Assembly (NCBI GenBank): GCA_031426355.1
Contig: JANPLD010000081.1
Span: 1-9,537, forward strand
Origin: JANPLD01 sp031426355
Lineage (GTDB): Bacteria > Pseudomonadota > Alphaproteobacteria > Rickettsiales > UBA8987
DNA length: 9,537 bases
Reading direction: 5' to 3'
Below the pieces are notes generated by a model, which searched no databases, was not told the DNA's origin, and saw nothing but the letters and a program-made list of their open reading frames with translations. The translations under genes and the position numbers were made by a program. Within the stretch, counting starts at the first letter, position 1. Each line of letters begins with the position of its first letter. Below are positions 1-6,375 of the stretch, piece by piece.

Positions 1-20
1 AAAATCAAAAAGTTTGGAAA

Positions 21-188
21 ATGGCAAAAAAGAATACAGTTCTTGTAAGGCTCGAAAGCACAGCAGGCACAGGTTACTACAAAGTAGCTAAGAAAAACCC
101 TAAAAAGCAACAAGGTAAGTTGGAATTCAACAAATATGACCCTGTTGCAAGAAAACACGTGAAGTTCGTTGAGAAAAAATACAAATAG
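21..188 (+). CDS. rpmG: 50S ribosomal protein L33 (bL33), zinc-free form
   Basis: A 55-residue protein running from ATG at 21 to TAG at 186-188. It begins MAKKNTVLVRLESTAGTG and ends KHVKFVEKKYK. The order of the segments (an N-terminal strand with VRLESTAGTGYYK, then a KNPKK turn, then LEFNKYDP and a basic C-terminus) is that of bL33, a small protein of the large ribosomal subunit near the E site. The length fits the family's usual 50-56 residues. There are no cysteines, so it is the C-minus form that does not bind zinc, as is usual in Alphaproteobacteria. It is intact and its codons are those of a highly expressed gene (many GTT, GCT, AAA). Only 20 bases of upstream sequence are in the window, so its promoter and operon partners cannot be judged. 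No strong Shine-Dalgarno sequence is seen, only GGAAA directly abutting the start. Confidence 0.95.
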   Translation: MAKKNTVLVRLESTAGTGYYKVAKKNPKKQQGKLEFNKYDPVARKHVKFVEKKYK

Positions 189-201
189 TTTTTAACTATT
201 T
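183..201 (+). terminator. weak AT-rich hairpin over the rpmG stop codon
   Basis: AAATAGTT (183-190) and AACTATTT (194-201) are perfect 8-bp inverted repeats around a TTT loop, and the hairpin includes the rpmG stop codon. It could end or protect the rpmG transcript. The stem is almost all A-T and no clean T-tract follows, so an intrinsic terminator is only a possibility. Confidence 0.25.
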
Positions 202-265
202 AGCCTTTCCCATATAAACTAATCTCAATTCTAATTACAATCGCCAAAGTAAAATTGCGCGCGAT

Positions 266-295
266 TTGACAATCCGTATTTTCAGGTGATAGGTA
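266..295 (+). promoter_or_regulatory. candidate sigma70-type promoter of the tas gene
   Basis: A perfect -35 hexamer TTGACA lies at 266-271. Eighteen bases later comes TAGGTA (290-295), preceded by TGA, the layout of an extended -10. The -10 match itself is poor (2 of 6), so the call rests on the -35 and the TG extension. It would start transcription near 301-303, about 20 bases before the tas start codon at 324. The -10 lies inside a small dyad (ATAGG 289-293 and CCTAT 299-303), which could be an operator or a leader hairpin. Confidence 0.4.
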
Positions 296-323
296 TCTCC
301 TATTCAACTTTTAAATTACGCTC

Positions 324-1367
324 ATGAAATATTCCAGGCTCGGCACTACTGATCTCAACGTTAGCAAAATATGCCTCGGCACTATGACCTGGGGCGAGCA
401 GAACACACAGGAAGAAGGCTTTTCCCAAATGGATCTTGCCCATTCTGAAGGTATCAATTTCTTTGACACTGCCGAAATGTATCCCGTCCCACCTAAGCCG
501 GAAACGCAAGGCTCCACTGAAGCAATTATCGGCAACTGGTTTGAAAGCAGAAAGAACAGGGATAAAATTATCCTCGCGACCAAAGTTGTTGGCAGGTCAG
601 AAAATTTCAGGCACATCAGGAATGGCGAGTTACCAGCGCTTGATAAAAAGAATATTGAGTTAGCCCTTAATAATAGCCTTAAAAGACTCAAAACAGATTA
701 TATTGATCTCTACCAGATCCACTGGCCAGACAGGGAAACCAACAATTTCGGTAAACTCGGCTACTCACATAATCCAAATGACAATTTCACATCTTTTCTG
801 GAAACCTTCTCCGCTTTTGAAGATTTCAAAAAACAGGGCAAGATAAGACATATCGGGCTTTCTAACGAAACTCCATGGGGCGTTCTTGACAGTATAAGAA
901 CTTGCGAAAAGAATAATTTTCCTAAACCCGTTTCTATCCAGAACCCTTATAATTTACTCAACAGAAGCTTTGAGGTCGGCTTATCTGAGATTGCCATACG
1001 CGAACAAATAGGCCTGCTTGCATATTCCCCTCTTGCCTTCGGCGTTCTCACAGGAAAATATCTTAATGGCAACAAACCAAAAAATACCAGAATCAGCCTT
1101 TATGCAAGGTTCCAACGATATAATAATAAAAATGCTGAAGAAGCATCTAAAAGATACGCGAAAATAGCAAAAGATGTCGGCATCTCCCCAACCCATCTCG
1201 CGCTGGCCTTTATAAATAGCCGTGATTTCGTAACTTCAAATATTATCGGCGCAACCAATCTGGACCAACTTCGGGAAAATATTTCTTCAATAAACATCAA
1301 TCTTACGAACGAAACGATTGAAGCGATTGAAAAAGTTCATATCGACATCCCAAACTCCTGCCCATAG
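324..1367 (+). CDS. tas: Tas-type NADP(H)-dependent aldo/keto reductase
   Basis: A 347-residue cytosolic oxidoreductase of the aldo/keto reductase superfamily that reduces carbonyl compounds with NADPH on a TIM-barrel fold. Family landmarks run the whole length: LGTMTWGEQN (18-27), FFDTAEMYPVPPKPETQG (46-63), LKRLKTDYIDLYQIHWPDR (about 119-137), GKIRHIGLSNET, and IQNPYNLLNRSFEVGL. The catalytic tetrad is complete: Asp48, Tyr53, Lys87 and His133. The AEMYPVPP-PETQG segment and the length closely match Escherichia coli Tas (346 residues), a protein noted for suppressing tyrosine auxotrophy in starving cells. Its natural substrate is not settled. The start at 324 gives an N-terminus colinear with Tas, and no Shine-Dalgarno sequence is visible. 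It has its own likely promoter and is separated from virD4 by 115 bp. Family membership is very sure; the physiological role is unknown. Confidence 0.9.
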   Translation: MKYSRLGTTDLNVSKICLGTMTWGEQNTQEEGFSQMDLAHSEGINFFDTAEMYPVPPKPETQGSTEAIIGNWFESRKNRDKIILATKVVGRSENFRHIRNGELPALDKKNIELALNNSLKRLKTDYIDLYQIHWPDRETNNFGKLGYSHNPNDNFTSFLETFSAFEDFKKQGKIRHIGLSNETPWGVLDSIRTCEKNNFPKPVSIQNPYNLLNRSFEVGLSEIAIREQIGLLAYSPLAFGVLTGKYLNGNKPKNTRISLYARFQRYNNKNAEEASKRYAKIAKDVGISPTHLALAFINSRDFVTSNIIGATNLDQLRENISSININLTNETIEAIEKVHIDIPNSCP

Positions 1368-1408
1368 TCACAGGTTAAATCTTTTTATTAAGGTTGTTTA
1401 AAATTCTC

Positions 1409-1427
1409 AATTTTTTAATAAAAAATT
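1409..1427 (+). terminator. A/T inverted repeat between tas and virD4
   Basis: AATTTTTT (1409-1416) and AAAAAATT (1420-1427) are perfect 8-bp inverted repeats around AAT. The layout of a T-run followed by an A-run could act as a weak terminator in either direction after tas. With no G-C pairs the stem would be unstable, so this may be only compositional. Confidence 0.25.
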
Positions 1428-1443
1428 AATATTATATGTGTAT

Positions 1444-1462
1444 GATAATGATATTCGAATTT
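1444..1462 (+). promoter_or_regulatory. Fur-box-like sequence upstream of virD4
   Basis: GATAATGATATTCGAATTT matches the classical 19-bp Fur box at 13 of 19 positions when aligned by hand, and its first ten bases (GATAATGATA) match perfectly. It ends 20 bp before the virD4 start, where a repressor could block transcription. The second half is degenerate, the region is very AT-rich, and alphaproteobacterial Fur-family regulators often use other sites. GATAAT at 1444-1449 could equally be a -10 element, although no convincing -35 lies 16-18 bp upstream. Confidence 0.2.
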
Positions 1463-1482
1463 AATTCTGCGCACATTAAATA

Positions 1483-3303
1483 ATGCAACCGCATCAGGTA
1501 AAAAACGTAATCGTACTCGGCTTTGTTCTAGGGCTTATCTCCATATTCTTTATTTATGGCTCACTTGTCGGCAGCATGTCTATCTATAGCGGCTTTGATA
1601 AGACCAAGAATTTCATCAGCGATAATGGCCCAGTACAATCCGTAAAAAGATTCACCGGTGTTTATTTCCAGATCCTCAAAATTTACATTGAGAAGGGCAG
1701 AAAGCTTCCATCTGAGACCAGAAAAAAAATCGAACACAGCCTTTTCATCCCCCCTCTTATTGCAGCCCTCATGTTCGGCTTCGTGATATTTATATTAAGG
1801 GCACCCCTCTCAGATTTTCGACCGTTCCAGCCTCCCGAAAAACTCCATGGTGATGCTAAATGGGCAAACGAACGCGATATCATAAAAGCAGGCCTGCGCG
1901 CAAAAAAAGGCATGATAATGGGTAGCAGCGGCCGGGGTTACCTCATTGCAGATGGTTTTCAGCACATATTACTTTTTGCTCCTACGGGTTCCGGTAAAGG
2001 TGTGGGCTTCGTAATCCCCAACCTCCTTTACTGGAGGCAATCAGTCGTATGCCATGACATCAAACTTGAGAACTACGAACTAACTTCCGGCTACCGCAAG
2101 AAAATGGGCCAGAAGGTTTTCCTATGGAATGCCGCTAGCCCTAAAGGCATGACACATTGCTATAATCCCCTAGACTGGGTTTCAAGGGAGCTCGGCCAAC
2201 AGGTAGATGACGTGCAGAAAATCTCAAACCTCCTTCTCCCTGAGCAGGAATTCTGGAACAATGAAGCCCGTTCCCTCTTCGTCGGTGTAGCCCTTTACCT
2301 ACTTGCCGTACCTGAAAAGATATGTTCCTTCGGTGAAGTTGTTAGAACACTCCGTAGTGATGACGTTGTTTACAATTTAGCAGTAGTTCTTGATACCCTA
2401 GGCAAGCAGATCCACCCTGTTTCTTACATGAACATTGCAGCATTTCTTCAGAAAGCTGACAAAGAACGCTCAGGCGTTATTTCAACTCTTAACTCCGGTT
2501 TGGAATTATGGGCGAACCCACTAATTGATGCCGCAACTGCCACTTCTGATTTTGACTATAACACTTTCAAAAAAGAAGAGATCACCGTTTACGTTGGCTT
2601 AACTCCTGATAACATTGAACGCCTGAAACCCTTGATGCAGATTTTCTACCAGCAGGCAGCGCAGCTCCTTACCAAACACATGCCAAAGCCCGATGAAAAA
2701 CTCGGCATATTATTCATGATGGATGAGTTTCCAACCCTTGGCGAAATGATAATCTTCAAGCAGGGTATCGCATATTTCCGTGGTTACAGATTGCGCCTAT
2801 TCATAATCATCCAAGATACCGAGCAGCTGAAGGATATCTATGAGGAGGCAGGTATGAACTCCTTCCTAGCCAACGCCACCTACCGTATAACCTTTGCAGC
2901 CAACACCTTTTCAACTGCGGAAATGATCTCAAAGATCATCGGTAATAAAACCGTAAAACAAATATCAAGGAACGCCCCGATATTCCTCGATCTAAATCCT
3001 GCATCACGTTCCAAACACATATCTGAAACACAAAGGGCGCTACTCCTCCCACAGGAAGTTATGGCTTTGCCAAAGGAAGAGCAAATAATTCTGGTAGAAT
3101 CATCTCCACCAATCAAAACCAGAAAGATCATCTATTATAAAGACCCTTTCTTTACAAAAAGATTACTTCCACAAGTAGAAGTTCCCCAGCAGGAACCTTA
3201 CGACCCTAAAAAAGTAGGCAAGCGTAAAGAAAAGAAAGTTGAAGAAGCCGCCGAATCTGAAAGTGAAAGCGCAGAAGAAAAAGAAAAGGAAGCTAAGAAA
3301 TAA
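1483..3303 (+). CDS. virD4: VirD4/TraG-family type IV secretion coupling ATPase
   Basis: A 606-residue inner-membrane ATPase that would recruit substrates (effectors or relaxase-DNA) and hand them to a type IV secretion channel. Two hydrophobic segments near the N-terminus (about 8-29 and 88-106) flank a soluble loop, the usual coupling-protein anchor. Next come HGDAKWA (122-128), a Walker A box APTGSGKG (166-173), VCHDIKLENYELTSGYR (189-205), KERSGVISTLNSGLELW (327-343), and a Walker B strand ILFMMDEFPTLGE (409-421, acidic pair Asp414-Glu415). The late IIIQDTEQLKDIYE motif (441-454) is also present. The length fits rickettsial and agrobacterial VirD4 (about 590-670). The last 30 residues form a charged tail rich in Lys, Glu and Ser. 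The start at 1483 sits just before the first membrane segment, and no Shine-Dalgarno sequence is seen. No virB gene lies in the window. G+C appears higher than in its neighbours by eye. Confidence 0.95.
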   Translation: MQPHQVKNVIVLGFVLGLISIFFIYGSLVGSMSIYSGFDKTKNFISDNGPVQSVKRFTGVYFQILKIYIEKGRKLPSETRKKIEHSLFIPPLIAALMFGFVIFILRAPLSDFRPFQPPEKLHGDAKWANERDIIKAGLRAKKGMIMGSSGRGYLIADGFQHILLFAPTGSGKGVGFVIPNLLYWRQSVVCHDIKLENYELTSGYRKKMGQKVFLWNAASPKGMTHCYNPLDWVSRELGQQVDDVQKISNLLLPEQEFWNNEARSLFVGVALYLLAVPEKICSFGEVVRTLRSDDVVYNLAVVLDTLGKQIHPVSYMNIAAFLQKADKERSGVISTLNSGLELWANPLIDAATATSDFDYNTFKKEEITVYVGLTPDNIERLKPLMQIFYQQAAQLLTKHMPKPDEKLGILFMMDEFPTLGEMIIFKQGIAYFRGYRLRLFIIIQDTEQLKDIYEEAGMNSFLANATYRITFAANTFSTAEMISKIIGNKTVKQISRNAPIFLDLNPASRSKHISETQRALLLPQEVMALPKEEQIILVESSPPIKTRKIIYYKDPFFTKRLLPQVEVPQQEPYDPKKVGKRKEKKVEEAAESESESAEEKEKEAKK

Positions 3304-3310
3304 CTGATAA

Positions 3311-3330
3311 TTTTATTAGTACTAGTAAAA
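3311..3330. terminator. 20-bp palindrome in the convergent gap after virD4
   Basis: TTTTATTAGTACTAGTAAAA is a near-perfect palindrome with one T-G pair, so it would fold on both strands with T-rich flanks. It lies 8 bp after the virD4 stop and about 70 bp beyond the stop of the converging SH3 gene, where a bidirectional terminator would be expected. The stem is A/T-dominated and weak. The rest of the convergent gap (3331-3397) shows no stronger hairpin. Confidence 0.35.
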
Positions 3331-3397
3331 CTGTTTTTGCTGAAAGCTAATTATATGAGTAAAGAAATTGAAATCTACGAATACGTAAAGTAAGCCT

Positions 3398-3880
3398 CTA
3401 GAATTCTTCACCAAAATAAACACCCCAGATATTATTTACTTCTATATAACCATCAACCTCTGAAGCTTCAGCATGGCAAAAACCTTCTTCACATGCATCT
3501 ATCTTTATGATCACACCGTTCTCAAGAACCGCTTCAACGGTAGATTTTATCGAAGCATTATCATAAAGTTTTGAACCGTTGACCTTCACAATTGCCGCTC
3601 TATAACCTGACAGCTGTGATTTATGTATCCAGCCTTCGTCACCTTGTATATCCCTGATCTTGCGCCAGAATTCATATTCTTCAACTATTTCAACAGGCAG
3701 ATCTTTACGCTCATAAACCCATTTTATCGGATATCTTTTACCTGGTCCCGAACGCACGTTAGCTTCCTTCGATTTTATCGATACAAACCTTGGAACAGGC
3801 AAATTTGATTCAGTTTTATCTTCCGCAAAAGATGGTGCCGCAAAAGAGATAAGAATTATAAATAGAAGAATTTTTTTCAT
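3398..3880 (-). CDS. secreted double-SH3 (bacterial SH3-like) periplasmic protein
   Basis: A 160-residue protein predicted to be exported to the periplasm. The first 19 residues (MKKILLFIILISFAAPSFA) form a textbook signal peptide with cleavage likely before Glu20. The mature part holds two bacterial SH3-like units. The first (about 30-90) reads LPVPRFVSIKSKEANVRSGP, then YPIKWVYERKDLPVEI, FWRKIRD and DEGWIHKSQLSG. The second (about 94-153) ends DGYIEV..IWGVYFGEEF. This matches a widespread alphaproteobacterial family of SH3-domain proteins (COG3807-type). Bacterial SH3 units often bind peptidoglycan peptides, but this family's role is not established. Cys130 and Cys135 could form a disulfide. 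The start at 3880 is preferred over an in-frame upstream ATG (4036) because it gives the signal peptide and avoids overlap with the TPR gene. It is the last gene of the kdsB run, 13 bp after the TPR gene. Confidence 0.85.
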   Translation of the reverse strand: MKKILLFIILISFAAPSFAEDKTESNLPVPRFVSIKSKEANVRSGPGKRYPIKWVYERKDLPVEIVEEYEFWRKIRDIQGDEGWIHKSQLSGYRAAIVKVNGSKLYDNASIKSTVEAVLENGVIIKIDACEEGFCHAEASEVDGYIEVNNIWGVYFGEEF

Positions 3881-3893
3881 ATCAAATATATAT

Positions 3894-5471
3894 TTACTGT
3901 AAGCCCTTGGATATCTTCTTCTTAATATCTTCCAATTTAATTTCATCAGAATTCTCAGAATCAAAATAATCTCGCGCCTTTTTCCATTGGTATTGTGCTT
4001 CTTTTCTGCGACCAAGCTTCCAGTACACATCACCAAGGTGGGAATTTATTACCGCATTATAAGGTATCGCAAGTGATGCCTGCTCCAGGAAAGGTACAGA
4101 TTCAGTAAAATATCCAAGATTATATAACGCCCAGCCATATGAATCCAATATATGTGGAGCGCCACCGCTTTTTATAACAGCCGCCTCAAGCATTGAGCGC
4201 GCCTGATTGACATTCTTATTCCTGATTATCCAGCTATAGGCCAGATAATTAAGTATCTCAGGATTTTCGGGATCTAACTGTATCGCTTTTTTAAGATTAT
4301 ATTCTGACTTTTCCTCATTCCCTACTTTGTCGTAAGCAACGCCAAGGTTAAAATATAAATTCCATTTTTCCGCCGTGAACTTGTCAATTGATTTTTCTGC
4401 TTCTTCATAGAATTTTACCGCTTCAGCATATTCCTTTTTCGCCATGTAAACACCGCCAATTGCGAAATTCACCTGATATGAGAATTTTGGATCTTCTTTC
4501 AATTTATTAAGTATCAGAAGTGACTCATCATCTTTCTCAAGGTTATGATACGCAACAGCCTTACTGAACTGGAACCCTTTATATTCTTCTGACCCCTCAC
4601 TTATAGTATCATAAACTTTCACTGCATCAGAAAGCCTGTTCAACGCTTCAAAACTTGCAGCAAGATATTTTTTACTTTTAAATGAATCAGGATCAACATA
4701 AATAGCTATCCTGAAATAAACTACCGCTTCCTCTAAATTCCTTCCCTGAAGTGAATACTGCCCAAGCTCAAAGAATATGTCGGAAAGTAACTTTTGTGAT
4801 TTTACCTCTATAGGATAATCCTTTCCCTCAACCAGTATTTCCTTTCCATTCGCAAGATCATTTATAACCGCGCGGTTATAGGAAAACACCGAAAGCATAT
4901 AATCAGCAGTGATATTATCTATTATCCTGAAAGCATTTTTATAATCCTCATCTATCGCATATGCCCATGCCAGCACTAAAGGTGAAACAACTCCATCAAG
5001 ATGCGTATTATCCGCTATAGCCGGGTCAGCCAAAGGTTCAAGCACCCTTATAACTTCTTTGTTATTACCTTTCTTATATTCATCAAGCCCAACTAACAAA
5101 TATGGCAGTATCGAAAGGTCTTTCGTTTTCTTTTTACTTTCTTTATCTGCTTCAATATTTTCTCGGGCCAGTAAAAGCGCGCTTTCAAACTTCCCTTTGA
5201 ATATATAAAGGCCATAAAGCTTGTTCAGTACATCTGGATTACCGGGGTCTTGCGCAAGTGCCTTTTCATAGAATTTAATCGCGCTATCAAAATCACCTGT
5301 TTTCTGGGCAACTGAAGCCGTAAGAAAATTACCGTACGAAGAAGGTTTTTCCTTCTCTTCAACTTTTGTAAGCAGTGGTATTGGCAGGCGAGCGATATTA
5401 TATTTTCTGAGCAGTTCAATACCCGCAATGAGTATTATAAGAAAGACCGTAAGATAGACTACTTTGCGCAT
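3894..5471 (-). CDS. membrane-anchored tetratricopeptide-repeat protein
   Basis: A 525-residue protein with an N-terminal hydrophobic segment (about residues 4-20, VVYLTVFLIILIAGIEL) that would act as a signal anchor or uncleaved signal, leaving a periplasmic body. The body is almost entirely helical repeats. Clear TPR units lie at about 47-80 (GDFDSAIKFYEKALAQDPGNPD), 81-114, 228-262, 264-293, 333-362, 370-403 (NLGVAYDKVGNEEKSE), 404-437, 438-472 (ILDSYGWALYNLGYFTESVPFL) and 473-504 (HLGDVYWKLGRRKEAQYQW). The last three resemble the conserved C-terminus of long alphaproteobacterial TPR proteins of unknown function. TPRs bind protein partners, so a scaffold or assembly role at the envelope is plausible but inferred. 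The start at 5471 is chosen because longer in-frame starts would run through the DUF1189 coding end at 5497. It sits 25 bp after DUF1189 and 13 bp before the SH3 gene. Confidence 0.85.
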   Translation of the reverse strand: MRKVVYLTVFLIILIAGIELLRKYNIARLPIPLLTKVEEKEKPSSYGNFLTASVAQKTGDFDSAIKFYEKALAQDPGNPDVLNKLYGLYIFKGKFESALLLARENIEADKESKKKTKDLSILPYLLVGLDEYKKGNNKEVIRVLEPLADPAIADNTHLDGVVSPLVLAWAYAIDEDYKNAFRIIDNITADYMLSVFSYNRAVINDLANGKEILVEGKDYPIEVKSQKLLSDIFFELGQYSLQGRNLEEAVVYFRIAIYVDPDSFKSKKYLAASFEALNRLSDAVKVYDTISEGSEEYKGFQFSKAVAYHNLEKDDESLLILNKLKEDPKFSYQVNFAIGGVYMAKKEYAEAVKFYEEAEKSIDKFTAEKWNLYFNLGVAYDKVGNEEKSEYNLKKAIQLDPENPEILNYLAYSWIIRNKNVNQARSMLEAAVIKSGGAPHILDSYGWALYNLGYFTESVPFLEQASLAIPYNAVINSHLGDVYWKLGRRKEAQYQWKKARDYFDSENSDEIKLEDIKKKISKGLQ

Positions 5472-5496
5472 GAAAATATATTTTGATTTGAAATAT

Positions 5497-6369
5497 TTAT
5501 TTCCTGACTCGCAGCTTTTTATAAGATTCCACTGCGAAGTAAATATATAATATATGAGTAATAAAATATACAAGATTACTGAAAACAAAAATATTCTGCC
5601 CAAGGGAGAAGGAAAGGAACTCAAGAACCGCAACCGCAGTAGATGTAAACGCCGCTATTCTTATGCATAATTTAAGATCGAACCTCTCCGGCTTTAACAT
5701 CAGGTTTATGATCATACCCGCTATAAAACTATATAAAACTGCCTTAAAAAAATATTTGAACGCCATCCATAAAAAACAGAAAAAGAATATTACCGGATAT
5801 GGAATAGTTATCACCGCATAAAAATCCTGCAGGAATTTTTTCGTAATAAATTCAGGTTTGCCTTCACCGTTAACCTTAAAATAATCCTGGAAAGATTGAT
5901 ATAGGTCACCCGCGCTAACAATTGCTGATAAACTACCGTCAACAATTATCTTCAACTCATTACCCCTCAGCAAAGCAACATTACCAAGCGTATCAATGTT
6001 ATTCACCTTTCTATCGGTATCTATTATCGCAATCAGTGTTTTATCACTCGCATAAATATAACTTGGCTCAGCGTCTGAACTTACAAAATTATTCTTCTCA
6101 AAGGTTAACTTTGGTAATTGCACAGAGATATGATTTATCTCTCTTGATATTTCATCATTACTAACCTCATGAAAAGCACCCGCCTCTTTAACCACCAATG
6201 TATTCAGCAGATACTTAACTTGCATAGATACAGGCACCGCAAGTATCAACGCTATCAGAAACACATACCTGAATCCGAATATGTTTTTATTGCTTATGAG
6301 GTCGTAATAAAATTCTCTTGAGAATAATGATTGGAAAATAGCCGATATATAAAATTTAAGAGATGTCAT
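5497..6369 (-). CDS. DUF1189-family polytopic membrane protein
   Basis: A 290-residue inner-membrane protein. A short amphipathic start (FYISAIFQSLFSREFYYDL) leads into one membrane helix (about 34-56). A soluble loop follows (about 60-180), with LPKLTFEKN (85-93), EPSYIYASDKTLIAIIDTD (about 101-119) and VDGSLSAI. The C-terminal half has about four more membrane helices (near 184-204, 206-226, 234-255 and 262-282) and ends in a basic tail KKLRVRK. The FYxSLFS..FY opening, the LP-x-hydrophobic segment and the IIDT strand between a single and a multi-helix region are the layout I associate with DUF1189, which has no known function. That assignment is from memory of the family and should be confirmed by profile search. 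It lies 6 bp after the kdsB stop and 25 bp before the TPR gene, so it is very probably co-transcribed with both. Confidence 0.75.
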   Translation of the reverse strand: MTSLKFYISAIFQSLFSREFYYDLISNKNIFGFRYVFLIALILAVPVSMQVKYLLNTLVVKEAGAFHEVSNDEISREINHISVQLPKLTFEKNNFVSSDAEPSYIYASDKTLIAIIDTDRKVNNIDTLGNVALLRGNELKIIVDGSLSAIVSAGDLYQSFQDYFKVNGEGKPEFITKKFLQDFYAVITIPYPVIFFFCFLWMAFKYFFKAVLYSFIAGMIINLMLKPERFDLKLCIRIAAFTSTAVAVLEFLSFSLGQNIFVFSNLVYFITHILYIYFAVESYKKLRVRK

Positions 6370-6375
6370 AATGAT

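Noticed and set aside
189..323. tRNA or small RNA in the gap between rpmG and tas
   Set aside because: No cloverleaf, TTCGA-type T-loop or CCA end is present. The only structures are two short dyads around the tas promoter.
311..691. 126-residue minus-strand reading frame opposite the tas gene
   Set aside because: It lies wholly inside a conserved reductase gene, has a composition expected of an antisense shadow, and shows no recognisable family.
3881..4036. Longer version of the SH3 gene starting at 4036
   Set aside because: The extra 52 residues overlap the TPR coding end and would bury a clear signal peptide that begins at 3880.
3894..5633. Longer version of the TPR gene starting at 5633
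   Set aside because: It would overlap the DUF1189 coding region by 137 bp, and its extra N-terminus is out-of-frame DUF1189 sequence. The internal Met at 5471 opens a proper membrane anchor.
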